From Lepturacanthus savala (taxonomy: Eukaryota; Chordata; Actinopteri; Scombriformes; Trichiuridae): a stretch of 64,000 nucleotides of DNA. How positions within the stretch are numbered: position 1 is the stretch's first letter; every line of letters begins with the position of its first letter. The stretch covers positions 7,669,031 to 7,733,030 of the forward strand of contig CM060484.1 in NCBI GenBank assembly GCA_030544235.1, written 5' to 3'. The position numbers were made by a program, and so were the translations under genes. Below are positions 24,137-36,150 of this stretch, piece by piece. Under the pieces are notes generated by a model, which was given only the letters and a program-made list of their open reading frames with translations, ran no database searches and was not told the origin of the DNA.

Positions 24137-24592
24137 CAAGCCTTTCAATGTTGAAATGGTCTATCATATTTTGCTGCAGCCACACTGGAAGTAGTAATTC
24201 CTTTACGGGGAGAAGAGGAAAAGGAAACGGCGAATGCAGGAAAAATAGTACAGGTTCCGTCTCATCTGTTAAGAAACTAACGTAATTAACGATGTGTTTT
24301 GGCACAGCCCACTGGCGACGCCAGGCCTCAGCCTTCCTACACACAGCCAGCTGAGAGCGAGTCATGGCTCCGCTCTGTTGGCTGCCTTGGCGGCCGTCTC
24401 AGAGGTCTTTCAGGCTGCCCCCCCCAAAAAAAAACAACACCAACAGCCTGAAGGGCCCGCGTCACGCCATCTGCAATTGAGAGTCACGGTCATTGCGTCT
24501 CCATTTAAACACTTCAAAATTGACTGTGCATTTACACAACTGTGTATAGCCCTGTCTTCTACAGACTGTAAAAAAACAAGGGAGTGCATGTT
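24137..24592. other. No gene recognised
   Basis: The sequence is moderately GC-rich at 24300-24420, with a C run followed by an A run at about 24418-24434. No splice-bounded exon was convincing. Confidence 0.45.
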
Positions 24593-25020
24593 GCATTTAG
24601 GTGCCTCTCATAAACTCTGAAAGTACATCACTTAACAGCGTAGAGTGTGAGATTTCATGGCGTGTTCAGTTGCACCTTGTAAACTCAGTAATATAAACTC
24701 AAATGGCCATGAAGATTGTTAAATATGGAAAGTTTCTATTATTTTATTTTCCCCTTCACTTTCCTTTGTTGAAATCACTGTCAACACACACTGCACAAAG
24801 TGTGTGTATCAGCACATTGTGTATCAAATATAAATGTGGGTATTATAACAAGTTTTATTGAATTTATGCACTTGATCCTAAAGATCCTAAAGTATCTCCT
24901 GGTGCTTAAAATGACCAACACAGGTTTTCCATTATATCCTTTGTACTACATACAATTTAATGTCATGCTGAAGTTGGCATTAAATTGCAGGTTATGGCCA
25001 AATAATGCAATTTCCTTGTG
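24593..25020 (+). repeat. Tandem segmental duplication, unit 1
   Basis: It starts GCATTTAGGTGCCTCTCATAAAC and runs to the next copy of the same phrase at 25021, giving a 428-base unit. It carries TTTCATGG, GTTGCACCTTGTAAACTCAG, TTTTATTTTCCCCTTCACTT and GTCATGCTGAAGTTGGCATT blocks in order. No gene is encoded. Confidence 0.9.
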
Positions 25021-25460
25021 GCATTTAGGTGCCTCTCATAAACTCTGAAAGTACATCTCTTAACGGCAGAGCGTAGGAGATTTCATGGTGCATTCAGTTG
25101 CACCTTGTAAACTCAGAAATCAGAACTCAAGTGCCCACGAAGATTATTAAATATGGAAAGGTTTCTATTATTTTATTTTCCCCTTCACTTTCCTTTGTTG
25201 AAATCACTGCAGCATCTTAAACATTCACATAGCAAATTGAAACCACTTGTTTTGAGTCAACAAACACTGGACAAAGCCCAGTGTATCAAATATAAATGTG
25301 GGTATTATAAAGACATGTTTTATTGGTAGATTCTAAATTATCTCCTGGTGCGGAAAACTCATAAAGGTTTTCCATTATATTCTTCCTACTACATACAATT
25401 TAATGTCATGCTGAAGTTGGCATTAAATTGCAGGTTACAACCAAATCATGCGCTTTCCTA
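25021..25460 (+). repeat. Tandem segmental duplication, unit 2
   Basis: It repeats unit 1 directly after it, with substitutions and a few indels throughout. One insertion lies after AAATCACTG, where CAGCATCTTAAAC is added. The duplication ends near TTTCCTAGTTGCACC. Confidence 0.9.
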
Positions 25461-27099
25461 GTTGCACCAGGTTGTAGAAGCCCTGACAATGCAAATCTGT
25501 ATACGTGTACTATGCGTGTACATGCAAACACTCCTACACATGTGCTCCCAAGCACATAATAAAAGAGAAATGCCAAGCTACAGCAGTTTTTTTTGTGAAT
25601 CTCATCTTCTCACTTCATAAATTCCTCTATGTGAAGAAGTTTTTTAAGAGCTGTCCCAATAAAAATCTATGATTCATGAGAGGGGTCATGTAAATGCCAC
25701 GGATGCGAGCCAGGTACCCTGAAAAACTTCAGTGCACATTCTCATTTTCTCTCCGGCTCCCACCACCTCCTCTTCCTCCTCCTCCAACTCCTCCCAGTAG
25801 CCTATCTCATAATTCCATCCCATCGCCCTCAACTGTTTGAGTGCTTGTCTTCCTTTTTCTTTTTTTCCTTTTTTTCTTGGAGGTGAAATGGTAATTGATG
25901 CCCAAAATTTTATGAAATTTTAGTCTCATTATGATGTTGCTTCCCTTTCCCAACCAATTGTTAGGTCATTCCCACCTAATACATCTCATGTATTATTTTA
26001 AACTTACATTCATATGTACCACCCCCCTCCTTTGTTTTTCTTATATATCAATATCTTATTTCCCTTTTCCTCCACTTCGACCTCTCTCACCCCCTTCTAT
26101 CCATCTCAAGTCACAACAGACCAAAGCTGTTAAAATTATTATTGTGTTTCTATTTCACCCTCTGGTATATCTCTTCTTATAATTTTCTCATTCTTCTCTT
26201 CCACCTGCTTGACTCGAATACATTTTCTCTGTCAGCAACAATCAGCTGAAACTCATGAGGAAATGAGCAAAGAATTTAAAATGGTACCCGTGTCTCTTGT
26301 CCTCTGCTCCTCCTCAGATCTATCTCTGTTCGCTCCTCTGCTTTTTTTCTCGGATCTATCCGTCATGTTTGGACTATTTTTCTCTGATTGCTACTCTTTC
26401 TTTATCTCCTCCGTACAGTTTGGAATTGTTTATCTTCTTTCCCTGCTTAAGTGTAAGGAAAATAAACTTCAAGTGGACCTGAAACAGCCTGAGTTTATTA
26501 CAGAATTAAGTATGTCGGAATTACGTTGTATATCAAAAAAATTACAATTCAAAAGAAAAAAAAATATTTATGGTTGGAAATTAAAAGTGGGTAATTACCC
26601 TAAACACAATGTGCAGTTAAGGCTGATGGGAACAACAGATTTTTAACAAATAGTGTACTGTATTTGCACTTTTTTTTGGATCAGAGCTCATGGTTTGGGT
26701 TAAAATGATTGCTTTGTTAATGTTGTGTGGGTTCAAGTGACTGCTTCCTCAAAGATAGTGGAACTTTGTTTTCATAGTAATGGTAATAACCAATTAGCAA
26801 AGGCTAGCAGATGGTCGTATTTTTCTTTTTTTTTTTTTGAAAACTCAATGTTGGAAATGTGACACTCTGTTAATCCATCCACCCAAACTACAAATGAGGA
26901 TTTTTGTAAAACTAAATAGACATCAGACTATAGATTCTGAGGGAACTTGATGTTAAGTATCCAACTTTCACTCTAAAGACTAACAAATTGTCATTTATAC
27001 AGAATCCAGTGTAATTCCAGTGTCATTTCTGGCATAGGTTGAAAGGAAATTTATATGGAGAGATAAAAAAAAGAAACAGGGATCCATTGATTTAAGCAG
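25461..27099. other. No gene recognised
   Basis: CT-rich at about 25740-25880. The open frame at 26209-26646 is low complexity and lacks a family match. GGGTAATTACCC lies at 26589-26600. Confidence 0.5.
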
Positions 27100-27955
27100 C
27101 TTAATCTTTTGTATCAATCCAAATCAAGTCTTAAGTCTCTAAAAAATAAAAGTCCCATATCTCTTCTTGTTATAATGAGCCTTCTCTCTGCTGCTATTTG
27201 GTCTACTAAGACTACAGCAGTGCACGGCTATTTCTAAGAAATTCACAGCATTTACTGTATTATTATCACTCCTGTATCTAATGGCATAGATTATCAGTAC
27301 TGTACTAATTAGCAGTGATTATTGGTTAGGGTCAGAGAAGTCAGAGAAATGGGAAGTAGGACAAATAGGACTAGGATTAATGTCATATGTCCAGTACATG
27401 GTGGCAATGGAACTTAGATGAATAATGTAACTTTTTATTTTTTTTTAAAAAAGTCATGTTAACGCAACTCCTTGCAAATGTGACAATCAAACTAACATTC
27501 CCTCATCTATTAAAATATTCAGTTACATTATATTCAGTTAAACACAGCTGATGCTGAGCTAAACATGTTTGCTCCATTCAATGTCCTCACTTTCGGTACT
27601 GCAGACTTTACAGTCACTGCATCTTTTATTTATTTCTGGTGACTTGTTTGAAGTTTTTTTTTTTTTTTTTTTCTCCCCCAAAGGTCAAGACAAAGGGTAC
27701 AGCAGCAGCTGCAGGTGTTTCAGTTGCTATCATGTCATCTGAGGTACTCGAGCATGAGGCCGCGAGCCATGCACCTGATACGTAATGCGGTTCCCATGTC
27801 ACAGAAATGAAGTAATGACATTGAGCTTGTCAGGCATTTCAGAGTTTCCTCAATAATATTATGCTGACGAAAATATAGGAAAACAAAAAAAAAACATGAT
27901 GATTGTTCATGAGTCCGAAAACGCAAGTCTGAGTTGAGTCTAAAGACTGTGTGTG
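27100..27955. repeat. Dispersed repeat family B, copy 1
   Basis: It shares ordered blocks with 35270-35655: TCTCTTCTTG, GCTGCTAT-TGGTCTACTAAGA, GAGCTTGTCAG-CATTTCAG, ATTATGCTxA and AACATGATTG-TCA-GAGTC. It is longer than the second copy because extra sequence (about 27240-27390 and 27430-27790) separates the blocks. It looks like an interspersed fish repeat rich in AGTCT phrases and has no coding capacity. Confidence 0.65.
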
Positions 27956-27963
27956 TGCGACTA

Positions 27964-28545
27964 AACCCTTATGTTGTGTTCCCGATCAAATCTGACCTTT
28001 TCAAAGTTTTTGGTCTCTGAAAAATTTGTTAATTTGACTTTATCCACAAAGAGGGTTTCTGCACACAAAATAAATTGTGTTAATTTACCTAAAATTTTGG
28101 TGTTCATGGTTAAAAGTGACCCATCATTAGAAATGAATGGAGGAGACAAGAATGAATGTAAGAAATTGAACTCAGGTGCCGCTATATTTGTCAGATGGAC
28201 ACACACACACGCCACATTTTAAATAGTTTCAAAACAAATGTCCATGGTAACTTTGACCCAGTGTGATAAACAGTAGTGTGTGATAAACAGTAGACTATGT
28301 TTCATCTATGATTATTTCTACTATAAACTATGATTATTTCTTATAGTCAAAATAATCCAGAAATTGTGTTTTTTCAGAACTCAAATTCAAGATATATAAG
28401 TTCCTAATGAGACATACAGGCCACAAATAGAACTTGGAATAAAACTTAGAATGTTCACAGGAAGATGAGTCTTAATTGATGGGTCAAATTTGACCCGGGA
28501 ACATCAAAGTGATTAACATAAAACAAACACAACATGAAGAGTTAA
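27964..28545. mobile_element. Non-autonomous DNA transposon, possibly piggyBac-like
   Basis: The left end AACCCTTATGTTGTGTTCCCG has an inverted counterpart at the right, ACACAACATGAAGAGTTAA, with CGGGTCAAA-type phrases just inside (GGGTCAAATTTGACCCGGGA). The right flank is TTAA and the left is CTAA, consistent with a decayed TTAA target site. No transposase frame is present. The superfamily is inferred only from the ends. Confidence 0.55.
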
Positions 28546-30460
28546 GTGCTGTCGACTATAAGTAGCTCTTGATGAAATTGATCAAGCGGTCATAGAAGTC
28601 ACAGATGAAGCCAGCAATGGCAGGAAAGGCAGAAATTGAACTGAAGCAAGTAATTGAAGTAGTCTACATTGGACTGAATGAATTAATACTGCACAATTTT
28701 GTTGTAGTACGATTCTCGACACGATCTCATTTATTCATGTATCTGTTATTTTCACTCCCCTGAAACCTCTCCGCTTACTCCTTCAGGAGTCCACCTACTT
28801 AAACTTTTATGAGCAGTTATTCTTTCATTTCAAGACTTTTTTTCCCCGCTGTGCTTCCTCCCCATTTCACCTATTCCCCGTCTTCCCTCGCATTAATAAC
28901 CGGTTTGCGGCCTCAGTCGATGGCGTAAAGGTGTTTAATGTTTCATCACTGCGCACTTTCAACCTACTTAACATCGCACCCTGCCTCTTTCTCCGTCTCT
29001 GCTAACGCATTCTTGTATATCCATTGGAGCCCCTCTTATTTCCACCACCTGCACGTATTCTCTGTCCACTTAATATTCGTTCTCGGTCCCGTTTTCACTG
29101 GAGTCGTTTGGTTTAAACTGTTGAGCAACTGCCATAAGGCTGTTCAAAATTTGATCACAGCGCCCCTTCTTCCTTCCTTCCTTCCTTTACCTTTCTTCTC
29201 CTTCATTTGCTTCTATCACCCTTCACCACACTAACACTTACATATTCACACACACACATGCTGTACACACCGGTATAGAGCAGGGTAATTAGCTTAAACT
29301 CTTCGAGTAGTAATCAGTGGGAAAAAAAGATAAGCTTTTTATTATCAGTTTTCTTTCGTCCACCTTGTTTGCTTCCTCCCTGCTCTCCTTCCCCTCTATT
29401 TAAATTTGATTGGACCACAATTACCTTCTCCCCCTTCCTCCCTCCCTCATCCCTCTGTTCCGTCCTCCACACCCCCCCCCCCTCTCTCCCACCCCCCATA
29501 CTAATAGTGCAGAACAATCAGTTTAAAGTCTTGGAGTGGTGATCAGTGGAACAGTTTAAGTTTTATTGTCCATCGGAATTAATCCAGTCGATACGGGTCG
29601 GCGTGGAGATGAAGCTGATAGCTGTGAGTCAGGACCGAGTCCAAATCAATAACGCTCTAAACTTTATTGCAGCTATAAAACGGATGCGCACACACAGAAC
29701 GGATTACGCCCACTCCACTTTTTTTTCTTTTTTTTAAATGATGTGCACACGCAAAAATTTAACTGTATTCTTACCTACACCAAAAGAAAAGACATAAAAA
29801 TCCCAAATACACACTTTGAACCACACACATACAGCTCTGGTAAAAAAAAAAAAATCATTGCATTTTTTTTTCTGAAATCAGCATCTCTACATGTATTACA
29901 GTCTTTCAACAAGCGTCTGTTGAATTTCAACACATGCACATCTCATTCTGCTTAAAGAGGAACCAGGAGTGGAATAAAGTCACCCAAGAACAATGGTAAA
30001 GACTTGTAGAGAGCATGGCAAGATGCATGAAAGCTATGATTAAAAATAAAGATTATTGCACCGAATATTGATTTCTGAACTCTGAAGTGTAAATTTTGGT
30101 ATTATGTTGTTAACTGGCATGATTTTCAAAATTATTTTGATGTTGTTTCGTTGCCTTGGTCTGAAAACATCTTTTTTTCTTATTTTGTCCATTTGTCATT
30201 TTCTGCAAATAAATGCTCTAAACGATAACATTTTTATTTGGAATTTGGGAGAAATGTTGTTTATAGACTCAAACGAAAATGTTCCTTTGGTCCAAACACA
30301 TGCCTAGTAGTAAATTCATGAAAAAAAAGGTAATTTTGCGGTGGCTTCTTATTTTTTTTCCCAGACACTGGCATGTTGCTGATCCATCTGTCTGTCACAT
30401 GAACATCTGCAAGGCAGCCTGACAACAGACAATGTCTCTATTCAGCTATAATTTTTTTTC
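28546..30460. other. No gene recognised
   Basis: This holds a (CTTC)n tract at about 29168-29187 and a C-rich run at 29468-29482. A CG-retaining block at 29550-29700 (GTCGATACGGGTCGGCGTGG) may be regulatory. Confidence 0.45.

Positions 30461-30499
<39 letters not shown>
30461..30499 (+). repeat. T10-G29 homopolymer tract
   Basis: Ten T (30461-30470) are followed by 29 uninterrupted G (30471-30499). Such a long G run is rare and can fold as a G-quadruplex. Its exact length may be a sequencing artefact. Confidence 0.97.
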
Positions 30500-31696
30500 T
30501 CTTTGTGCAAGTGTGGAGGAAAATTTTGAGATTCAATGAGAGTGCACAGCTGCCGGTGGGGCTGAGATGTGAGAGAAACAGACGGCGTGGAGGGAGGGAA
30601 GGGTGGAGGACGTAAACGCTTCAAAAAGTTGCATCCAAGTTTCTTTTTGAAGAAGCCGGCTCCTTTGGCAGTGCTGGGAACAATTACACCCACTTGGTAT
30701 TTGCGTCTTAAGCTGTTCGTTACCTGCTTTCCGTGATTCCTCATCATTGTCTTTTTTTACTTCTATTTGTCTCTCTATTCATCTCTACTCCGCTTTCCTT
30801 TTTATTTTATTTTTTTCCTGAAATTGGCGATTTTTTCCATTGGCCCTTTGTGATTTTTTGCTCAAATTGCATTTTCTGTACCATAAAACCCTCTCTCCGT
30901 TTCTGTTCAGCTGCTCGACATTCAGTTCGACGCGTCCTTTTTTTTCAGCGTGATGACTGTCACTGAATTTAATACATTCACTTACTGAAGACTGCTGCGC
31001 ATGTTTATTTGCATTTGTGGAGTTTGAGGCTCAGTGTGTCTGCGTGTGTGTGTGTGTGTGTCTTCGAGTGCATGTGTTTAGTGTGTCGAGTGATGTACTG
31101 CGTGGAGTCAGAGAGATGCATGACCAGACACTTCTGTTATGACAGCTAGCAATAAAAAAACAATCCTCGGCGAGCACCCACTATTGACATCACCTCCTTT
31201 TTCCATCCATTCTCATGTCAAGCAGCACATTACTCACACTGAATACACAGAGTGACTCTGGAGTGGCATGGTGGCGCTAAGGACTATAATAACGGCAGCA
31301 GTACTGAACCCCTCTGACTTGTGATATTTCATTCATTTTTTTTTTATGTTTTTTGTGTTTCCTATCTTATTTCATGAATATTCAAGCTGTATTCTGTTTT
31401 TGTTTTTTTGATCTGTTGGGATTATGCAAATAAGGATCATCCTCTTCACAGTGTGATGTTATACTGCTGCAAAAAAAAAATGTCTTGGGAGGAAGTCAGG
31501 CCGGAGTATTGTTTGAACAAAGAGTAATTGCGGTTATAAGTGTGTAGCCCTCATTTTGCAGCATTATTTTGAAGGGAACAGAATTTAAAGTCATGCACTG
31601 GCCTCAAGCTTACCACCTAATTAATAAATGAAGCTCTGCCCAAAGCATATTACTTTTTCTCTCTCCACAATATAGTTTTAAATAAAAGTTGGAGAC
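30500..31696. other. No gene recognised
   Basis: Unique-looking sequence with a short (TG)n tract at about 31043-31060 and several T and A runs. Confidence 0.5.
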
Positions 31697-32151
31697 CAGG
31701 GGTGTCAAACATGCGGCCTGGATGCCAGAAATGGTCTGCTAGAGCGTCCGATCCGGCCCATTGGATGACTGTAAAAAAAGTGTGACAAGGGATCAAATAT
31801 ATACAGTTTGTGTTTGTAAATGGTTTGCAAGGCAGGAGAAAACTTCACCTGCTTCTTTTAAATATTGTTCAGTGACTAAACGTTGAATTGAAATGCAACA
31901 GTAGATTAGATTACAGAATATGGAATAACTAAGACATAATATTGAAATTGTACTTTTTTTCTTATGTCTTATGTCATTTTGTAAATTGAAGGATAATTAA
32001 CTGTAAATGTCTATAATGTATTTCTTTACATAAAAAGGAGGGGAGACATTTGTAGGTTCTTATTTATATGTAATTTTTTACTGGTCCAGCCCATTGGTGA
32101 TCATATTGCTCTGTATGTGGCCCGTGAGCTAAATTGAGTTTGACACCTCTG
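31697..32151 (+). mobile_element. hAT-type non-autonomous element with target duplication
   Basis: The terminal inverted repeats are CAGGGGTGTCAAAC at the left and GTTTGACACCTCTG at the right, differing at one base. The 8-base flanks are TTGGAGAC (31689-31696) and TTGTAGAC (32152-32159), 7 of 8 matching. That is the 8-bp target duplication typical of hAT transposons. The 455-base body has no transposase frame. This is the best preserved of three copies in the window. Confidence 0.9.
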
Positions 32152-32342
32152 TTGTAGACAAATGACTTGCTACTTTAAGCTGAAATTCATTTTGAACAAC
32201 ACACCCACTCCCACTGACCTGGAGCATCCTAGATTGACACATTTGTGGACTCTGCTTCGGTATAGACAGGAGCTTCTCCGTCCACTTATTCCTGCTCTGC
32301 TCCCATGTGGCAGAGGCCTTGTAAACTTGGACGGGCGTCAGC

Positions 32343-32690
32343 TTCCTCAACTTAAACAATAGCAATGCCGAGGCCGATGTATTTATACATCCATATTTCT
32401 TGGATGCGCTCCTTTGGCACTCTGGGCTCCTGAGCCTCCAATAAAGCTTCCGTTGTTAATAGCCCTGGGGTTGCTTTCGACAGTGGTTTCACATTTGACA
32501 AACATATTAGCTCTGTTATTAAAGCTGCCGCCTTCTAGTTGCGGCTCCTAGCCAAGGTCAAGGCCTATCTCTCCCCCTCAGGAGTTGGAGAGGGCTGTGC
32601 ATGCTTTCATAACCTCTTAGCTTGATTATTGCAATTCTTTGTATGTAGGTTTAGACTAGTCCTCTCTTTGGCATCTGCTGCTAGTATAAT
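32343..32690 (+). pseudogene. L2-like LINE reverse transcriptase C-terminal fragment
   Basis: Plus-strand frames read FLNLNNSNAEADVFIHP and LDALLWHSGLLSLQ, then after a shift FDSGFTFDKHISSVIKAAAF, LLAKVKAYLSP and LDYCNSLYVG. This order is typical of the region after the RT catalytic core in L2/CR1-type LINEs. At least two in-frame stops and frame changes show it is dead. No 3' tail follows; a SINE lies just downstream. Confidence 0.85.
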
Positions 32691-32721
32691 AAAAAAAAGC
32701 AAAAAAAATAACCACATTACA

Positions 32722-33085
32722 TCTGGGGGCAACATGGTGGCACAGGGGTTAGCACAAGAAGGTCACAGGTTCAAGACCTCCTTGGGTCCTGGGTCTGGGA
32801 CCTTTCTGTGTGGAGTTTGCATGTTCTCCCCGTGTCTGCGTGGGTTTTCACCGGGTATTCCAGCTTCCTCCCACAGTCCAAAAACATGCTGAGGTTAATT
32901 GGCAAGTCTAAATTGCCCCTAGGTGTGGGTATGTGAGTGAATGGTGTGTGTGCCCCACGATTGGGTGGCGACCATCTGGGGTGTATCCCGGCGTCTCGCC
33001 GTAACGCGCTGGGATTGGTTCCAGCAGACCCCTGCGACCCTATATATAGTATAGAAAATGGTATAGGTATAGAAAATGACTGACA
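32722..33085 (+). mobile_element. SINE with tRNA-like A and B boxes
   Basis: The head has an A-box-like TGGCACAGGGG at 32738-32748 and a B-box-like GGTTCAAGACC at 32768-32778, the internal RNA polymerase III promoter layout. The body contains TGTGTGGAGTTTGCATGTTC, TGCGTGGGTTTTC and CTTCCTCCCACAGTCC, a very common fish retroposon body. The tail is a TATAGAAAATG repeat. It is not an independent tRNA gene, since the cloverleaf is not preserved. Confidence 0.85.
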
Positions 33086-33189
33086 TTCCATCTGGCCCCC
33101 CTGCACTGACTGGGTTTTTAATAGCCTGCCACCTTTGACTTAGCTGAACTACTCCAGGTTCACACTCCAGCTAGTATACTCCTAGATGT

Positions 33190-33522
33190 ACCTGCTTTCA
33201 CACCACTAGTTTGATTATTTGGTCCACACCAGACAATAAAAGTTTTCCTCCGTAGAATATAAATTCCAGCGTCTCCTTTCACACCTTCAAACGAACCCAA
33301 ATTGGTCCAATTGGCATTTCATCAATGTTTATCTTCAAACAAAGAGGCAATGATATAATTACCATCCCCTATGATGCATCTTGAATAGTTAGTTTGGACG
33401 TGAGTTCTCACAGGGACCGCACCAAAGTTCGTCGCTTGGTGCGGAGTCAAGCAGACCGAGACCACCTCTTTTTGGACTGTTTGGCGCGTTCCAACTGCTT
33501 TTGGTGTGAAAGCACCCTAAAT
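33190..33522. mobile_element. MITE with TTCACACCA ends
   Basis: The left end has CTGCTTTCACACCA and the right end has TTTTGGTGTGAAAGCACCCTAA, its inverse. Internal GGTCCACACCAGA and GCAGACCGAGACCACCT phrases resemble a fish non-autonomous DNA element family. No coding region. A related end occurs near 7589. Confidence 0.6.
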
Positions 33523-34760
33523 CTCAGCTCAAAATCAGAATCAGAATCTGTGGAATAACCTACCTCTCCTCAAACAAAGACAAAGAGACACAGACCAGAA
33601 TACACAGGTCTGTCTCAAAGTGTGATAACGCAGGACCTTCACCCCCCTACTGCCATTTGATTTCACAAACAAAAACTGGAATTTCCTGTCTCAGGCACAC
33701 AGCATACAACGCCTGCCTGGTGACAGGATATGGGCGTCGTGAAATGATGTGCCGACCATCTGGTGGCTCTCACTGGATGAGAGACACGTCAGTTGCCGCT
33801 TCAGAGGAGTGACGTCAGATTTCTGTGAAAACCAAAGATAGTGTGTGACACCTTGCTGGATGAGAAGCTGAAGCGGTTGAATATATGCTCCCACAGAGTT
33901 ACTGGATCCATAGAAAGAAACCGCTGTCTCTGCAGAACAGAAACCTCCAGCCTTCTTCAGATTGGGCTTCCTGCTGTGATAGACTGACTGCCAGCTGTGT
34001 GTCTTTGTGACTGGATTTCTATCTCCTCCTAACCACATGGGTGGAACACATGGAAATCCACACATTGAAAAGTGTGTGTAAGTAAGCGGCTTCGATCTGG
34101 GCAGATGCACTGATTTCATATTTTGTGATATTAACATTGATAACTCGAGTAAAGTTAATGTGTTATCTTTGGAGTCCTCACTACACACACACACACACAC
34201 ACATACAAACCACACACACAAAAACTTGTTGATTTCGCTTTGCTAAGTGTATAGTTGTCTTGTGTGATTTATTGATGTTATCAATTAATTCATGTTAATA
34301 AATCTTTTATTACTTTAAAAAGAAGTTCTGTATTATTTACACCTTGATTTTACAATAAGGCTGGTTGTGAAGTTGTGCACAAATTAAAATTCCTTCGTTG
34401 TTCCCATCATAAATATAAATATGAGATATTGGCATTAATAAGAGAACAGAGGCTTTTATGAGACTATCTAAGCCATTTGGTTATTGATCAAAGATACCTA
34501 CTATTATTAATAATTCAGAATTATTTAATCCATTGAATTTATGAATTGAAGTGAGGTGAGGATAGCAAAGAGGGAGAGATAGGGCGAGGCCATGGAGGCA
34601 TCGCTGGAATAGCTTCAGTTTATTTGGTTTAGCAAACATTAGCTCAGTGTGATTCTAGTGATTGATTTTTTTTATTGATTAATTGATTAGTAACAACTAT
34701 TGGTTAAGGAAAGATTTGCAACCCTAGACAGGTGGAGGGATACTCTTCAAGTTTAACAGA
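33523..34760. other. No gene recognised
   Basis: A short (CA)n tract lies at about 34180-34202. The long minus-strand frame at 33691-34221 is partly CA-repeat translation and shows no domain. Confidence 0.5.
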
Positions 34761-34786
34761 TGCACTACTGAGCCTACGTCCTCTCT

Positions 34787-35034
34787 GGCTAAATTGCAGC
34801 TTGGTATCAGAGCAGATCCAAGCAGGTCCGCAAAGCCCTGCAGAGAGTCATCAAGGCCGTTCATGCAGGACCTCTACATCTTGAAGAGCAAGAGGGAAAA
34901 TCAAGGACCCCGACCACCTGCAGCTACAGGCTTTTTTCACTGCATTCATCATCAAGTGGTGCAGAAGCATAAGAATCGGATCCAGCAGGCTCAGAGAGAG
35001 ATTCTATCTGCAAGCCATCAGATTGAACTCTAGG
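34787..35034 (+). pseudogene. LINE ORF2 C-terminal fragment
   Basis: The plus-strand reading AAWYQSRSKQVRKALQRVIK, then RLFSLHSSS and (after a frame change) KNRIQQAQREILSASHQIEL, matches the C-terminal end of jockey-superfamily (CR1/L2/Rex1-like) LINE ORF2. In those elements a WYG..RKALQRV module is followed by a LFxLLPSGRRYR-like part. It is 5' truncated and frameshifted. The same module lies at 6785 on the other strand. Confidence 0.75.
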
Positions 35035-35038
35035 ACAC

Positions 35039-35115
35039 ACACGGACACACACACACACATAAATGGCCTCTCTTTCTCTCTCTCTCTCGCTCTCTCTCTT
35101 TCTCTCTCACTCTTC
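35039..35115. repeat. (CA)n and (CT)n tracts
   Basis: A short CA run at about 35044-35062 is followed by CT repeats to about 35112. They directly follow the LINE end. Confidence 0.9.
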
Positions 35116-35269
35116 TAAGCAAAATCCCTCCATTCGAAGCGACTGCAACGTCACCTTTGAGATCTCACTTCCTCCTTAGAAACACCTTATATTTATTGCT
35201 GCTACTGTGCTACTGAAATGATTCTGTCCTCATGATTGCCTGTCTGAGCAATCTGAGCTAGATATAGCA

Positions 35270-35655
35270 GAGATGTCCACAAGTCTTTGGTCACGAGTTC
35301 AAGTCAGGTCTCAAGTCTTGGGTCACGAGTCTGAGTCAAATTTAAAGTCTTTGGTCGATGAGACTTGATCCAATCACAAGTCTTTGGTCAGGAGTGAAGT
35401 CTCTAGAAAATGAACGCCTTATGTCTCTTCTTGTGGGCCTTCTCATCTGCTGCTATATGGTCTACTAAGAATACTGCAGTGTATAGTCAGTAGATGGTGG
35501 AAACAGAATGTAGATGATGAGCTTGTCAGACATTTCAGTTTGCCTAATATTATTATGCTAATAAAAAGAAAGGAAAAAAAAACATGATTGGTCACGAGTC
35601 CCAAAATGAGAATCGGGTCTAAAGTCTGAAGTCCCTGTGTGTGCGATTTAAGTGC
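35270..35655. repeat. Dispersed repeat family B, copy 2
   Basis: Rich in GGTCACGAGTC and CAAGTCTTTGGTC phrases in imperfect tandem, then the blocks shared with 27100-27955. Compared with that copy the middle is compact. Confidence 0.7.
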
Positions 35656-36054
35656 CACTTCAGTGCAATTGCAAACTAAAGATGCCATCTGTTGGATATA
35701 GTAAACAAAAACTCCATTGTTGTAATTTCTGTAAAATGTAATATATACAGATAATACAAAGTAAATATGAGTACACTGTCCATATAATGCATTTACTCAT
35801 ATGAAATGACGTTAATAGTCTCCCATTTCCGGGTGGATGGTTGTGGAACCGACCCACTTGCTGATGGGTCACACAGGATTTGTCTTTACTTTACATGCGG
35901 ATTATGTTGCTCATTTGCCAGTGGATTTCGGCACAGATGGAACCAAACACCTTCACAATATGTTAGAAATTAAACTGGTGCCTTCCATTGCACACAACCA
36001 GGGTTTAACCTGCTGTTCTATCTACCATACCTAAAACAAAGCTTCATAAGATCT

Positions 36055-36150
36055 TGCACTTTGCCTTGATGCGTTCAATGTTTTATGTAAAACCCTTTGA
36101 GAATTACGTTGGGCTGAGTTGTGCCATAAAAATCAACTTCCTAAAATGAG
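36055..36150 (+). mobile_element. Possible LINE 3'-tail fragment
   Basis: AAACCCTTTGAGAATTACGTTGG, then TGTGCCATAAAAATCAACTT, resembles the end of L2-type fish retroposons (CTTTGAGA...GTGCTATATAAAT). No body is attached. Confidence 0.35.

Noticed and set aside
24294..25048. Two proteins sharing the C-terminus LGASHKL
   Set aside because: The shared ending results from the 428-base tandem duplication, not from related genes.
26209..26646. 145-codon plus-strand frame
   Set aside because: Low-complexity Phe/Leu/Ser-rich start and Lys-rich end, no splice context and no family resemblance.
30442..30747. Minus-strand 101-codon Pro/Lys-rich frame
   Set aside because: The Pro run is the complement of the G29 tract and the Lys run is the complement of the T tract.
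32738..32778. tRNA gene suggested by A and B boxes
   Set aside because: The boxes belong to a SINE head followed by a retroposon body; cloverleaf pairing is not preserved.
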